A stretch of DNA of 64,000 bases from Actinostola sp. cb2023. Its lineage: Eukaryota; Cnidaria; Anthozoa; Actiniaria; Actinostolidae. Where the stretch lies: contig JAUJYZ010001384.1 of NCBI GenBank assembly GCA_033675265.1, forward strand, positions 90,001 through 154,000. Reading direction: 5' to 3'. Made by a program: the position numbers and the translations under genes. Position 1 is the first letter of the stretch; every line of letters starts with the position of its first letter. Of the stretch, positions 23,201-35,800 are shown piece after piece. Below the pieces are notes generated by a model. It was not told the DNA's origin, did no database searches, and saw nothing but the letters and a program-made list of their open reading frames with translations.

Positions 23201-23817
23201 CGTTTGTTTGTTTGGTTGGTTGGTTGGTTAGTTGGAAGGGTGGGTGGTTGTTTATTTGTTTGTTCGGTCATTTGTTTGTTTGGTTGGTTAGTTGGTTAGT
23301 TGGAAGGGTGGGTGGTTGTTTATTTGTTTGTTCGGTCGTTTGTTTGTTTGGTTGTTAGTTTTGTTTAGTTGGAAGGTGGTGGTTGTTTATTTGTTGTTTT
23401 GTTTGTTGTTTGTTTTTTTGTTTGTTTGAAGGGTTGGTGGTTGGTTTATTTGTTTGTTCGGTCGTTGTGGATTAATTGGTTAGTTGGAAGGGTGGGTGGT
23501 TGTTTATTTGTTTGTTCGGTCATTTGTTTGTTTGTTTGTTTGGTTAGTTGGAAGGGTGGGTGGTTGTTTATTTATTTGTTTGTTCGGTCGTTTGTTTGTT
23601 TGTTTGTTTGGTTAGTTGGAAGGGTTGGTGGTTGTTTATTTGTTTGTTCGGTCGTTTGTTTGTTTGTTTGATTAATTGGTTAGTTGGAAGGGTGGGTGGT
23701 TGTTTATTTGTTTGTAGTTGGTTAGTGCGTGTCCTACTATGCGAGAGGTGCCCGGTTCGATTCTTCATGACCTCACATCCTTGTTTCGACTTCTTTCTAA
23801 TCCGTGTAGCTCATTGC

Positions 23818-23848
<31 letters not shown>

Positions 23849-26800
23849 TAGAAAGAGGGGAGTAAAGTGCGCACCGTCGGCCTCAGGTTTGTCAGTTGAA
23901 TTACTGTTACGAGTTACCGACGTTAAATAAGGTAGCTTTAAATACCCGTAAAACGGTCGGAGCACTGATAGAAAGAGGGGAGTAAAGTGCGCACCGTCGG
24001 CCTCAGGTTTGTCAGTTGAATTACTGTTACGAGTTACCGACGTTAAATAAGGTTGCTTTAATTACCCGTAAAACGGAGCACTGATAGAAAGAGGGGAGTA
24101 AAGTGCGCACCGTCGGCCTCAGGTTTGTCAGTTGAATTTACGAGTTACCGACGTTAAATAAAGTTGCTTTACTTTTACTTTGGTCGTACGTAGCTGTCGT
24201 ACGTAAGTTTGGCAAATACAAAGACAAATTTTGTGAAGCGGCATATATTCACTACGAAGCTCAAGAAAACTCGCTTCGAAATACTGCATTTTCTATTCTG
24301 TTCGACCATTGTTTAAATTTATATTAAGTACCAAATATGAAAAACAAAATTATCAAATTCTTCCAGAGAAAATGTTTTAAATTATCGTGAAAAATCTTCA
24401 TTTTTTGGCCTAAAAGTTGGAATTACTGGAAGGTATTTTTGCGAAGAATAAGGAATAATTTACGACGTAACTCATTTATTATTGAACCACGACAATTATG
24501 TGAACGTCCTTTTCGATTTGATGTCGTTGGGAGGCTGGTATAACTAATTGAACGATTGGTGATGTTATCGCTGTGTCTAGCTTTGTCCTCTCAAACTTCG
24601 TTCGCTCGTTACTGCCCATGTTTGAAAACAACGATGGAATCTTGACCAGTCGGGGAAGGACTTTTCGTCTTGCGTTGAATTGTTATTTATTGATTGCTTT
24701 TTCTCTCTTTTTGATGTTAGTAATTAGGGGTTTTGGAATTCAGCTTGTCAGAGATGGTATTGGGGTAGATTTTTATTTGATATCAAAACATTGTTTTTAC
24801 TTGATTTATGGAAGTATTCACGGGTTGTAAGAAACTTTCTTATATATTGTATTTATATTACTTCTTTCCTTTCTTTCTTCCTTCTTTCCTTCCTTCCTTC
24901 CTTCCTTCCTTCCTTCCTTCCTTCCTTCCTTCCTTCCTTCCTTCCTTCCTTCCTTCCTTCCTTCCTTCCTTCCTTCCTTCCTTCCTTCCTTCCTTCCTTC
25001 CTTCCTTCCTTCCTTCCTTCCTTCCTTCCTTCCTTCCTTCCTTCCTTCATTCTTCCTTCCTTACTTCTTCCTTCCTTCCTTCCTTCCTTCCTTTCTTTCC
25101 CTCATTCCTTCCTTCCTTCCTTCCTTCCTTCTTTTCTCATTGCTTCTTTCCTTCCTTCATTCTTTCCCTCATTACTTCTTTCCTTCCTTCTTCCTTTCCT
25201 ACATTCTTTCCCTCATTGCTTCTTTCCTTCCTTCCTTCATTCTTTCTCTCATTGCTTCTTTCCTTCCTTCATTCTTTCCCTCATTACTTCTTTCCTTCCT
25301 TCTTCCTTTCCTACATTCTTTCCCTCATTGCTTCTTTCTTCCTTCCTTCTTCTTCTTCTTTCTCTCATTGCTTCTTTCCTTCCTTCTTCCTTTCCTACAT
25401 TCTTTCCCTCATTGCTTCTTTCCTTCCTTCCTTCATTCTTTCTCTCATTGCTTCTTTCCTTCCTTCTTCCTTTCCTACATTCTTTCCCTCATTGCTTCTT
25501 TCTTTCCTTCCTTCCTTCATTCTTTCTCTCATTGCTTCTTTCCTTCTTTCTTCCTTTCCTACATTCTTTCCCTCATTACTTCTTTCCTTCCTTCCTTCCT
25601 TCATTCATTCTTTCCCTCATTACTTCTTTCCTTCCTTCCTTCCTTCATTCATTCTTTCCCTCATTACTTCTTTCCTTCCTTCCTTCCTTCCTTCATTCAT
25701 TCTTTCCCTGGTTGCTTCTTTGCTTACTTACTTCCTCCATCTCTTCATTTAGCTTGGCTTCATTATTCCTTTCAAACAAGCATTTTTCAGTATATAACAT
25801 CCTTATCATCTAATCGAACTGAAGGGTAATGTAAAGCTATTTGTCTATACAATAATCTTAATATGACTTTATCAGCATTTTTATCCGAATAAAATCATAG
25901 ACTAAAAATATATTGATGTCTTCAAAACCTTCTAGAACTCGAGGCTAATATATTTGCACTTTGTTTTCTGTAGTGGGATTGATATCTGTGATGATAATGT
26001 GTTTTCCAGTGAAGAATTGCTTATTAAAAAATCTTAAAATGAAACGGAAAACGTTTTTATCGTGCAAATATTATTTTGATTTTTTTTAAAGTTTTCCTTC
26101 ATTCTTAATTTAAATATAATAATTTCAATTCATTCCTATTATGAACTCCATTTCTTATTTCAAATTCATCCATAGACATGTGTTTTATCACGGCTTGGTG
26201 ATATATTGAATAACTTTAAACTATTTTGCTTTGGTTGAATCTTTTCTTTGATATTCAAACAAGCTGTAGAAACATTTTTTGTTTTTGTTTGTTTGTTTGT
26301 TTTTTGAAAAAAATTACTATAAAATTCAATCTCAATCTGATCGAATTCGCGCGTGAGAGTTCGATGTTTTGAAAATCAAGTTCACCACTTTCCCAACATC
26401 GAAAAATTGCGTAGGCTCAGTATTCTTAAACAACTGAAGTTCCCTTTTTATAACAATGCACAACTTCAAATATCTGGAGGCAAAACTCCCAAGTTATGAC
26501 GTCATAATTAGCTGTAAAATGACGTCAATGACACAAATTATTCCTTCTGAAATAAAACTCGATAAATATTTCATCTACTGAGCTGAAGCGTGTTGTGAAG
26601 GAATTGGAGAAGAGTCCAAGTATTCAGCTATTTTTCGCCCCAAATTACCAAGTCCATAAGACCCTGCGAAGCTAATCAAACGAAAGAGATTGATCTTGAA
26701 TCGTCGAGGCAAATTCACTGAATTTCGCTCAAAGGTAAAGCAAAATTCGCAATATTTGAATACATTTACTACATACTACAAATCCAGGAATTTCATTCCT

Positions 26801-29800
26801 TTGGCGTTCATTCCCTTACGTATTTTCTTGGTGAGTTTTAGGGGTGTTCGGTGCTCATTTTCTTTGCCTTATTTCGTGCTAATGTTGCTAGAAATTTCGA
26901 TAAAACTGATTCCTTTGGGTTTGAATGTTTATCTGAATTTGATTAATTTCAAATGGACATAGCTGTGTTTACATGTCCAGTGGGTCACAAAGAATTGCGT
27001 TTGCATTGTGTATCTTAAATTATTCAACAAAATACTACTTCTTCACTTCAGAATGCCTCGGGACGCCCCCAAGAAATCAAAACACGAAACCAGTAGTGTT
27101 TTGAGCGGTAATTTACTCTAAAAACCGGAAAATACTCGAAGTATTTGATTTGCATAACTGGTCGTGTTGAACGTGGACTTCTACCTTTAGAGATTGATGC
27201 CTGGTAGTGTTTTATTTTAGCCGTGTTTGTGGTGGGGAATATTCTCACTGCTAGAGTGTTGATTGTTCCTGGTGTTGAAGTAATGATTGTGTCTGATAGT
27301 ACACATTTATTTAAGTATAATATTTATTATTTTATGCAATTTCATTTCCGTTTTATTTTCTGTATTGTTTAAAATTGTTTTCATTTCTTTTATTGAAATA
27401 TAGTATTAATTTTATGTTGATTTTATTAGTATTGAATTATATTTAATATTATTTATATTTTATTTTATTTTAGATTATTTTTATTTTATTTTAGATTATT
27501 TATATTCTATTCTATTTTAGATTATTTCTATTTTATTTTATTTTAGATTATTTATATTTTATTTTATTTTAGATTATTTTTATTTTATTTTATTTTAGAT
27601 TATTTGGTATTTTATTTTATTTTAGATTATTTTTTATTTTATTTTATTTTAGATTATTGGTATTTTATTTTATTTTAGATTATTTTTATTTTATTTTAGA
27701 ATATTTATTTTATTTTATTTTAGATTATTTCTATATTATTTTAGATATTTTATTTTATTTTAGATTATTTCTATTTTATTTTAGAATATTTCTATTTTTA
27801 TTTTAGAATATTTCTATTTTATTTTAGATTATTTCTATTTTATATTAGATTATTTCTATTTTATTTTAGATTATTTCTATTTTATTTTATTCTAGATTAT
27901 TTCTATTTTATTTTAGATTATTTCTATTTTATTTTAGATTATTTCTATTTTATTTTAGAATATTTCTATTTTATTTTAGATATAATTTCTATTTTTGATT
28001 ATTTCTAATTTTAGATTATTTCTATTTTGATTTTAGATTATTTCTATTTGATTTTAGATTATTTCTATTTGATTTTAGATTATTTCTATTTGATTTTAGA
28101 TTATTTCTATTTGATTTTAGATTATTTCTATTTGATTTTAGATTATTTCTATTTGATTTTAGATTTCTATTTGATTTTAGATTATTTCTATTTGATTTTA
28201 GATTATTTCAATTTATTTTAGATTATTTCAATTTTATTTTAGATTATTTCTATTTTATTTTAGATTTTTCTATTTATTTTAGAATATTTCTAATTTATTT
28301 TAGATTATTTCTTTTATTTTAGATTATATTTTGATTTTAGAATATTTATATTTGATTTTAGATTATTTATATTTTGATTTTAGAATATTTATATTTGATT
28401 TTAGATTATTTATATTTTGATTTTAGAATATTTATATTTGATTTTAGAATATTTATATTTGATTTTAGATTATTTATATTTTGATTTTAGAATATTTATA
28501 TTTGATTTTAGATTATTTATATTTTGATTTTAGAATATTTATATTTGATTTTAGAATATTTATATTTGATTTTATTCTAGGTTATTTTATTTTATTTTAG
28601 ATTATTCATGTTTTATTTTAGTTATTTAACAAATCAGGCGTGCATCATTTTTGTTTAGAACATAGAAAGCCATCTTCTATTTATTTTATAATATAAATAG
28701 TATTTCACTGGAAAAGCCCAACATTCTGAAGTTGTTGTAAACGTTCGAGTTAATTAATATTCAACATGAGTTTATGTAAATTAGATAATGACATTCCAGC
28801 GTGCAGCGCGCGAACTTCAACTAAAATTTTATTCAAAAACGCAACAGAATCCTCAACTTTCTTGCCATTTTGTTCGCCATTCTTGCTCTTTTTTTGATCA
28901 AAAATGCATAGTTTCGATGTATCGCAATGTTTTCAACACCAAAGTCGAGGAAACGTTTGATTTTGAGATTGTTTTAGCTATTCAGTTTGAACCTAAGCTC
29001 ACAGCCGTGCACCATAAAATAAAAGTTTGCAATTTGATTGGTAGCTAAGCGTGCACCATACAAAATGGTGCACGCCTAGCATCCAATGAAATCGCGCGTT
29101 CTTAGGATGTTACCAATGTTTATATTTTAAATTATTTATATTGTATTTTAAAACTATCTGATTCTTTATTTTAAATTATGCGTCTATTTTCCATTGTATT
29201 TTATTTTATTCTCTGTTTTAAAACTGACTTATCTTAATTAATTCTCTTTTATCCCATTTTCATTCATTCATTTTCTCATTCATTCATTCATTTATTCAAC
29301 GTTGTCTTTGTATTCCTCCAGACCTCCTAACCCCGATACCAGTCAACCCAGTCCTGATATGAGACACTTCAGATCTCATCGAAACCCAGGCACGCCACGT
29401 TCACAGAGGAACGCAGACAAGACTTCAACGCAGAACCCCAATGACGACGAAGTTAGTTGTTGTGAGAAAGCTTTACAGACATTGGACGAAGCGTTAGGTA
29501 AAAACGTGTAGCCATAGTCTTTGGACGTCATTACTATACAGAAATGTAGTTACCTTGTTGAGTCCTCATCATCATCACCATCATCATCACCGTTATCATT
29601 GTTATCATCACCACCATCATCATCACCGTTATCATCATCATCACCGTTATCATCATCATTATCATCGTCATCATTGTTATCATCAACACCATCATCATCA
29701 CCGTTATCATCATCATCACCGTTATCATCATCATTACCATCATCATCATTGTTATCATCACCAGCATCATCATCACCGTTATCATCATCATCACCGTTAT

Positions 29801-32800
29801 CATCACCGTTATCACCATCATCATCATTATCATCGTCATCATCACCACCATCATCATCATCACCACTGTTAGAGTCGTTTTCATATGAGTTGGAAAGTTA
29901 CGGTACCGTGCCGTATTGAAAGAGTTTGATTTGAATCTGAATGTATCTGCACGCTTTTTGATTGGTTCAGAAAGGAAGCCATTTGAGTGTCACGGTATCG
30001 TAGGTTTCCCGCTCATATGAAATGACTCTATGATCATCATCACCATCATCATCACCACCACCATCATCATCATTGTCTCTATTACTAGAATCACCATCAT
30101 CACCACTATCATCATCATCATTGTCTGTATTATTATAATCATCATCATCATCATCATTGTCTCTATTAGAATCACCATCATCACGACTATCATCATCATC
30201 ATTGTCTGTATTATTATAATCATCATCACCATCATCGTTGTCTCTATTAGAATCACCATCATCACGACTATCATCATCATCATTGTCTGTATTATTATAA
30301 TCATCATCACCATCGTCGTTGTCTCTAATGCTAGAATCACATTACCATTACCACCACTGTCATTGTTCACCATTATCATCACCATCACCAGCGTTGTCCA
30401 TCGCCACAATCATCATCATTGTAGAAACTACCACAAATGAATGTGTATTTTATGGACTTTTAATACTCTCTTTGCTCGACTCCATTCAGTCCGTCCCTCG
30501 TACAGCCTAGTGCGCATGTCTGTCACGCGCTCTTCTAGTTAATGTAACGCTACGACATTACATCTCTTCCTTCCTCTAGAGAAAATGTTCATGTCCTTAT
30601 CTATATAACGTATGAAACTCAAAACAGTTAGTAAATAACAATGACTGCATGTGACATTGTATATTGTTCAAGTAGAATAGTCATTCAAGTATTCAGGAGC
30701 TCTCCGGTTTCTTGATGATCTTCGCAAGGGAGGTGGTGTCCCTGGATCCTGTGGATCAGCATTTGACTGTGCTTGACTTGATGTCTCATCAGTCTCGTTG
30801 TTTGGGTGGAGTTCCTCCTCCTCATCACTTAACGTGAGTGGTACTTGTGTGCTAGAAGGTATTTTCTTGAAGAAGGATGTGTTTCTGGTCACAGTGTACT
30901 CTGCGTTGTGAGCTGTAATCATGCTTCCTTTCTTTTCTTTTACTTCCAATGGTTCAGGTTTAAACGGTGTTGACAGCTTGTTCTTCTTTGGTTGTTTGAC
31001 TAGTACTTTGTCACCAACTTTGAGGTCTGACGCTCTGGCATGGTTATGTCTGTCTGCATACTCTTTCATCTGTTCTTTCCTCTTGGCGTCATTTTGCCTG
31101 ACCTCTGGTGATGCTTGATCCTGTTGTAGTCGAGGCATTGTAGATTTCAACTTTCTTCCATTCAACAATTCTGAAGGTGATTTTCCTGTAGTACTATGGG
31201 GTGTTGCTCTGTATTGTCGCAGAAAGGTGAAAAGCTCTTGTCTCCAGCTTTTGTGCTCTATGACAGCAGTCCTAATGGCTTTCTCTAGGGTTCGCATCAG
31301 TCTTTCTGCCTCGCCATTTGCTCTAGGCCATATTGGTGTTATCTTACGATGGTTAAAGCCAAGATGAGTAGCAAACATTTGAAAGTTCTCACTGTTGAAA
31401 GGTGGCCCATTGTCGGTTCTGACTACATCTGGAATTCCTTGTCTGGCAAAAATGCTGTCTAGATGTGGAATTACTGCCTTTGCTGAGGTCGACCTCAAGA
31501 TTTCAACCTCTGGAAATCTGCTAAAATCATCTACGACCACTAGTAGGTAATCCCCATTGGGAAAGGGACCACAGAAGTCTATGGACAGTTCTTGCCATGG
31601 TCCTTGTGGTAGAGGGGACATCTTTAAAGGCTCACATGCTGGGCTTGAGTTATGATTTGCTGCTTGACATGGTAGACATTGCTTAATCATCTCTTCAACC
31701 ATTCCGTCTATTCCTGGGAACCAAACCGAGTCTCGCAGAAGGCGCTTTGTCTTGACTATGCCTTGATGACCACTATGGGCAAGCATAATCATTCGTTGAC
31801 GTAGGGTTTCAGGAACTATTATGCGAGTACCTCTCAAAATCACTCCATTTGCCACAGTTAGCTCTTGTTTGACTTGCTGATATTCACAGACATCTCTTCC
31901 AGCTTCATACCATCTTTGAGTGGCTATCACTTTTGCCAGGTTTTGCAGTGTATGATCTTTTGCTGTTGCATCCTGAATCTCCTGGAGAGTAACTGCATTG
32001 GGTACAGCGTTTGCAGTAACGAAATTGACATAACTATCAACTCTTGACAAATGATTAGGACTGGTGGAATGTTTTGGATCTGGATGCCGGCTCATATAAT
32101 CAGCGGGATTATCTGCCCCTGGTCTGTAGACCACTGTGATCTTGTACGGTTGTAAGCGCAGCTGTAATCTCTCAAGTCTTGCAGTTGCTTTGCAGGTTGA
32201 CTTGTTGAAGATTGTTTCAAGTGGTTTATGATCAGTGATGGCTTGGAAGGATGATCCATGAAGATATAAATGGAAGTGTTCAGTTCCCCAGACTACTGCC
32301 AGCGCTTCTCTTTCCGTCTGACTGTAGCGGCTTTCACAATCGGTGAGGGAGCGGCTTGCATATGCTACAACGTTTCTTCCTTGGTCATGTGTCACTTGTG
32401 CTAGAATAGCCCCAAGTCCAACTGGGCTGGCATCAACAATCAGTTCAGTTTTGAGCAGTGGATCGAAGTACTTCATTACTTCAGGAGCTGCCATGCTAGC
32501 TTTGAGGGAAGCAAACGCATGTTGTTGATCTGGTCCCCACACCCACTTTGCATCCTTGTGTGTGAGTTGACGAATGGGGGCAGAGATGGATGCAAAGTCC
32601 TTGATGAAACGTGCTAGGTATTGTGCAAAACCTAAGAAGCTGCGTGCTTCGTTGGCATTCTTTGGGGGGCTTGAGTTAATCAACGATGATATTTTCTTGT
32701 CATCTGCGCTGATGCCTTCTGCAGAAAAGTGATGGCCAAAGAAGTCAATGGATGACTGGTTAAACAAACACTTGTCTGGGTTTGCAGTTAGATTGTTATC

Positions 32801-35800
32801 TCTCATTCTCTGGAGGACAGCTCGAAGTGCATTGTCGTGATCATCTTGTTGCTTGCCAAAGACTATTATGTCATCAGAGATGTTTCTTGCACCTTGAATT
32901 CCTTGTACTGCTTCCTCTATGGCTTTCTGAAAGATTTCTGATGCTGAGTTGATCCCAAAACTCAGACGCTTATAACGAAACAGACCAAGATGAGTAGCAA
33001 AAGTAGTAATGTTCCTGGAGTCTGCGTCTAATTCCAACTGGTGGTAGCCTTGGTTTAAATCTATCTTGCTGAAAACAGTTGACCCATTAAGATCAACGAT
33101 TAGATCTTCGACTGTGGGCACTGGGTGTCGTTCTCGTTCTATGGCTTCGTTGGCAGCTCTCATGTCGACACATATACGTATTCCTACTTTCTTGGGGACT
33201 ATCACTATGGGTGAGACCCAAGGAGTAGGGCCTTCAGCTCTTTCAATTATGTCGAGGTCTTGTAGATTCTTGAGCTCAGCTTCAACTTGGTCGCGCATGT
33301 GAAATGGTACTCTTCGATGTCTCTGAGCAAGTGGCTTGACGCTACTATCAATGTGTAATTTTGCAGTCTTGTCTTTCATCTTCCCCAGTCCCTTGAAACA
33401 GTCACTGTATTCATCCATGATGCTTGTTCCTTTGGGTGTTGATAGGGTGTTCACAATGTGCAGCAGTCTGAGGTCAGTGGCCGTTTTGTAGCCCAGAAGA
33501 TTTCCATCCGCTCCATCCACAACATAGAATTGAGCAATATTTGATGTATTGGTGACTGCTGAGATGACATTGGCTTCGAACTTCCCCAGTACTGGTAAAG
33601 GCTTGACTGCTTGGTAACTATATATCTTCTTTGAAGTAGGTGACAAGGGGATGTTCAACTTGTTGTAGGTATGTGAGTCAATGACATTTACACCAGCTCC
33701 AGAGTCAATAAGACACTTGACTGTCTTGTTTCCAATGGTGACTTCACTAACAGGATGTCCTTTGTCTTGGAGAGAGTGCAGTGTAACATGATAGGTGTAT
33801 TCTTCATCAGTGGAATCATCAGACTGATCATCCGATTCTTTCTCCTTAGTTGCGTTGACTCTCTTGCTAGTTGATTTACTTTTGCACACTTTGGCAAAAT
33901 GACCCACCTTCTGACAGTTCCGGCAGGTCTCATGCAGAGCTGGACAGGGACGACCTTGGTGAGGGTAGTTTCCTCCGCATCTGTAGCACTGCTTTTGATC
34001 CGTCTTTGTCCTCACGTTTCGTGGTTTGACCATCTGTACTTCCGTTGCTTTGCACAGTTTTTCGTGTTCCTCGATGCCTTTAGCTTGTCGTTCAGACATT
34101 TCAAAACCTCTGCCATAGTCGAGAAGAGCTTTGAGATTCATATCTTCTCGCAGGGCTCTACGTCGTAGCCGTGTTGACGAGCAGGATAGAATGATATGAG
34201 ATTTAATTTCTTCTTCCTCATTAGTGAACTCGCAAGTTTGGGTCAGGCGTCGTAGTCGTGTGTAGTAGGAATCTAGCGATTCACCTGAATCTTGTGTAGC
34301 ATTTCTGAACATGTAAACTTCGTAGGTTTTGTTTACTTTTGGTTGAAAATAAACATTTAGTGCAGCGACTGCAGCTTTGTAATCCTTATCTTCTCCTTGA
34401 TCTGGTAGCGTTTCAAAGATGTCGCTGACCTCTTCGCCTGCTGAGTATAATAATAGTGCTCGCTTTCGTGTAGGATCTTTGATATCATGTGCAGCGAGAT
34501 ACATCTCAAAGCGTTTAAACCATTTCTTCCAGCGAGGACCAATGGAAGTATTATCCTCGTGAACAGCAAATGTAGGGAATGGCGGTAAGACATTCGCCAT
34601 CTTGTTGAGTAGCGTGGCACGTGGCGTAGAAGAAAATGCCGTTAATCTTGACTGTTATTCTTTGAATGTGGCTGTAAATTGTCTCGAAGACGTAGTTGTA
34701 TCTTGTTCGTTGATCCTCGTCGCCAGTTGTAGAAACTACCACAAATGAATGTGTATTTTATGGACTTTTAATACTCTCTTTGCTCGACTCCATTCAGTCC
34801 GTCCCTCGTACAGCCTAGTGCGCATGTCTGTCACGCGCTCTTCTAGTTAATGTAACGCTACGACATTACAATCATCACGACCATCTCATCTCCAAATTTG
34901 TCTTGTTTATCCTTTGTTAGTCTTCTCTTGAATATTACTTGCGATCATAATCTATGTGTAAATTTTGCCTGAAATCTTATCAACTTGTTTTTTTTACAGT
35001 TAACGCGCCAAAAAGTGATGAAGATCTTGACAAACAAGTATACAGCACAGGGGAGGAACCCGAGAACCAGAGTGTCGAAGAACACAAAAGTGTAGTGTTA
35101 CACTTGATATCACAGTTAAAACTAGGCGTGGACTTAACCAAGGTAGAAAACTAGGCATGGACTTAACCAAGGTAGAAAACTAGGCATGGACTTAACCAAG
35201 GTAGAAAACTAGGCATGGACTTAACCAAGGTAGAAAACTAGGCATGGACTTAACCAAGGTAGAAAACTAGGCATGGACTTAACCAAGGTAGAAAACTAGA
35301 CATGGACTTAACCAAGGTAGAAAACTAGGCATGGACTTAACCAAGGTAGAAAACTAGGCATGGACTTAACCAAGGTAGAAAACTAGGCATGGACTTAACC
35401 AAGGTAGAAAACTAGGCATGGACTTAACCAAGGTAGAAAACTAGGCATGGACTTAACCAAGGTAGAAAACTAGGCATGGACTTAACCAAGGTAGAAAACT
35501 AGGCATGGACTTAACCAAGGTAGAAAACTAGGCATGGACTTAACCAAGGTAGAAAACTAGGCATGGACTTAACCAAGGTAGAAAACTAGGCATGGACTTA
35601 ACCAAGGTAGAAAACTAGGCATGGACTTAACCAAGGTAGAAAACTAGGCATGGACTTAACCAAGGTAGAAAACTAGGCATGGACTTAACCAAGGTAGAAA
35701 ACTAGGCATGGACTTAACCAAGGTAGAAAACTAGGCATGGACTTAACCAAGGTAGAAAACTAGGCATGGACTTAACCAAGGTAGAAAACTAGGCATGGAC

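Larger units (their letters stand above)
30420..34870 (-). mobile_element. Complete Ty3/gypsy LTR retrotransposon
   Basis: 4,451 bp bounded by two 143-bp LTRs (30420-30562 and 34728-34870) that look identical by eye, and flanked by the 5-bp target duplication ATCAT (30415-30419, 34871-34875). It carries one uninterrupted gag-pol frame. A primer-binding site starts 2 nt from the 5' LTR (TGGCGACGAGGA on the minus strand) and a purine tract (AGAGGAAGGAAGAG) precedes the 3' LTR. It lies antisense in an ORP intron. Identical LTRs mean a very recent insertion. Confidence 0.95.

Noticed and set aside
29521..30440. Poly-His, poly-Met and poly-Ser frames
   Set aside because: All are translations of ATC microsatellites on either strand.
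33688..34620. Additional small frames overlapping gag-pol
   Set aside because: Shadow frames of the retrotransposon polyprotein; no start context or domain of their own.
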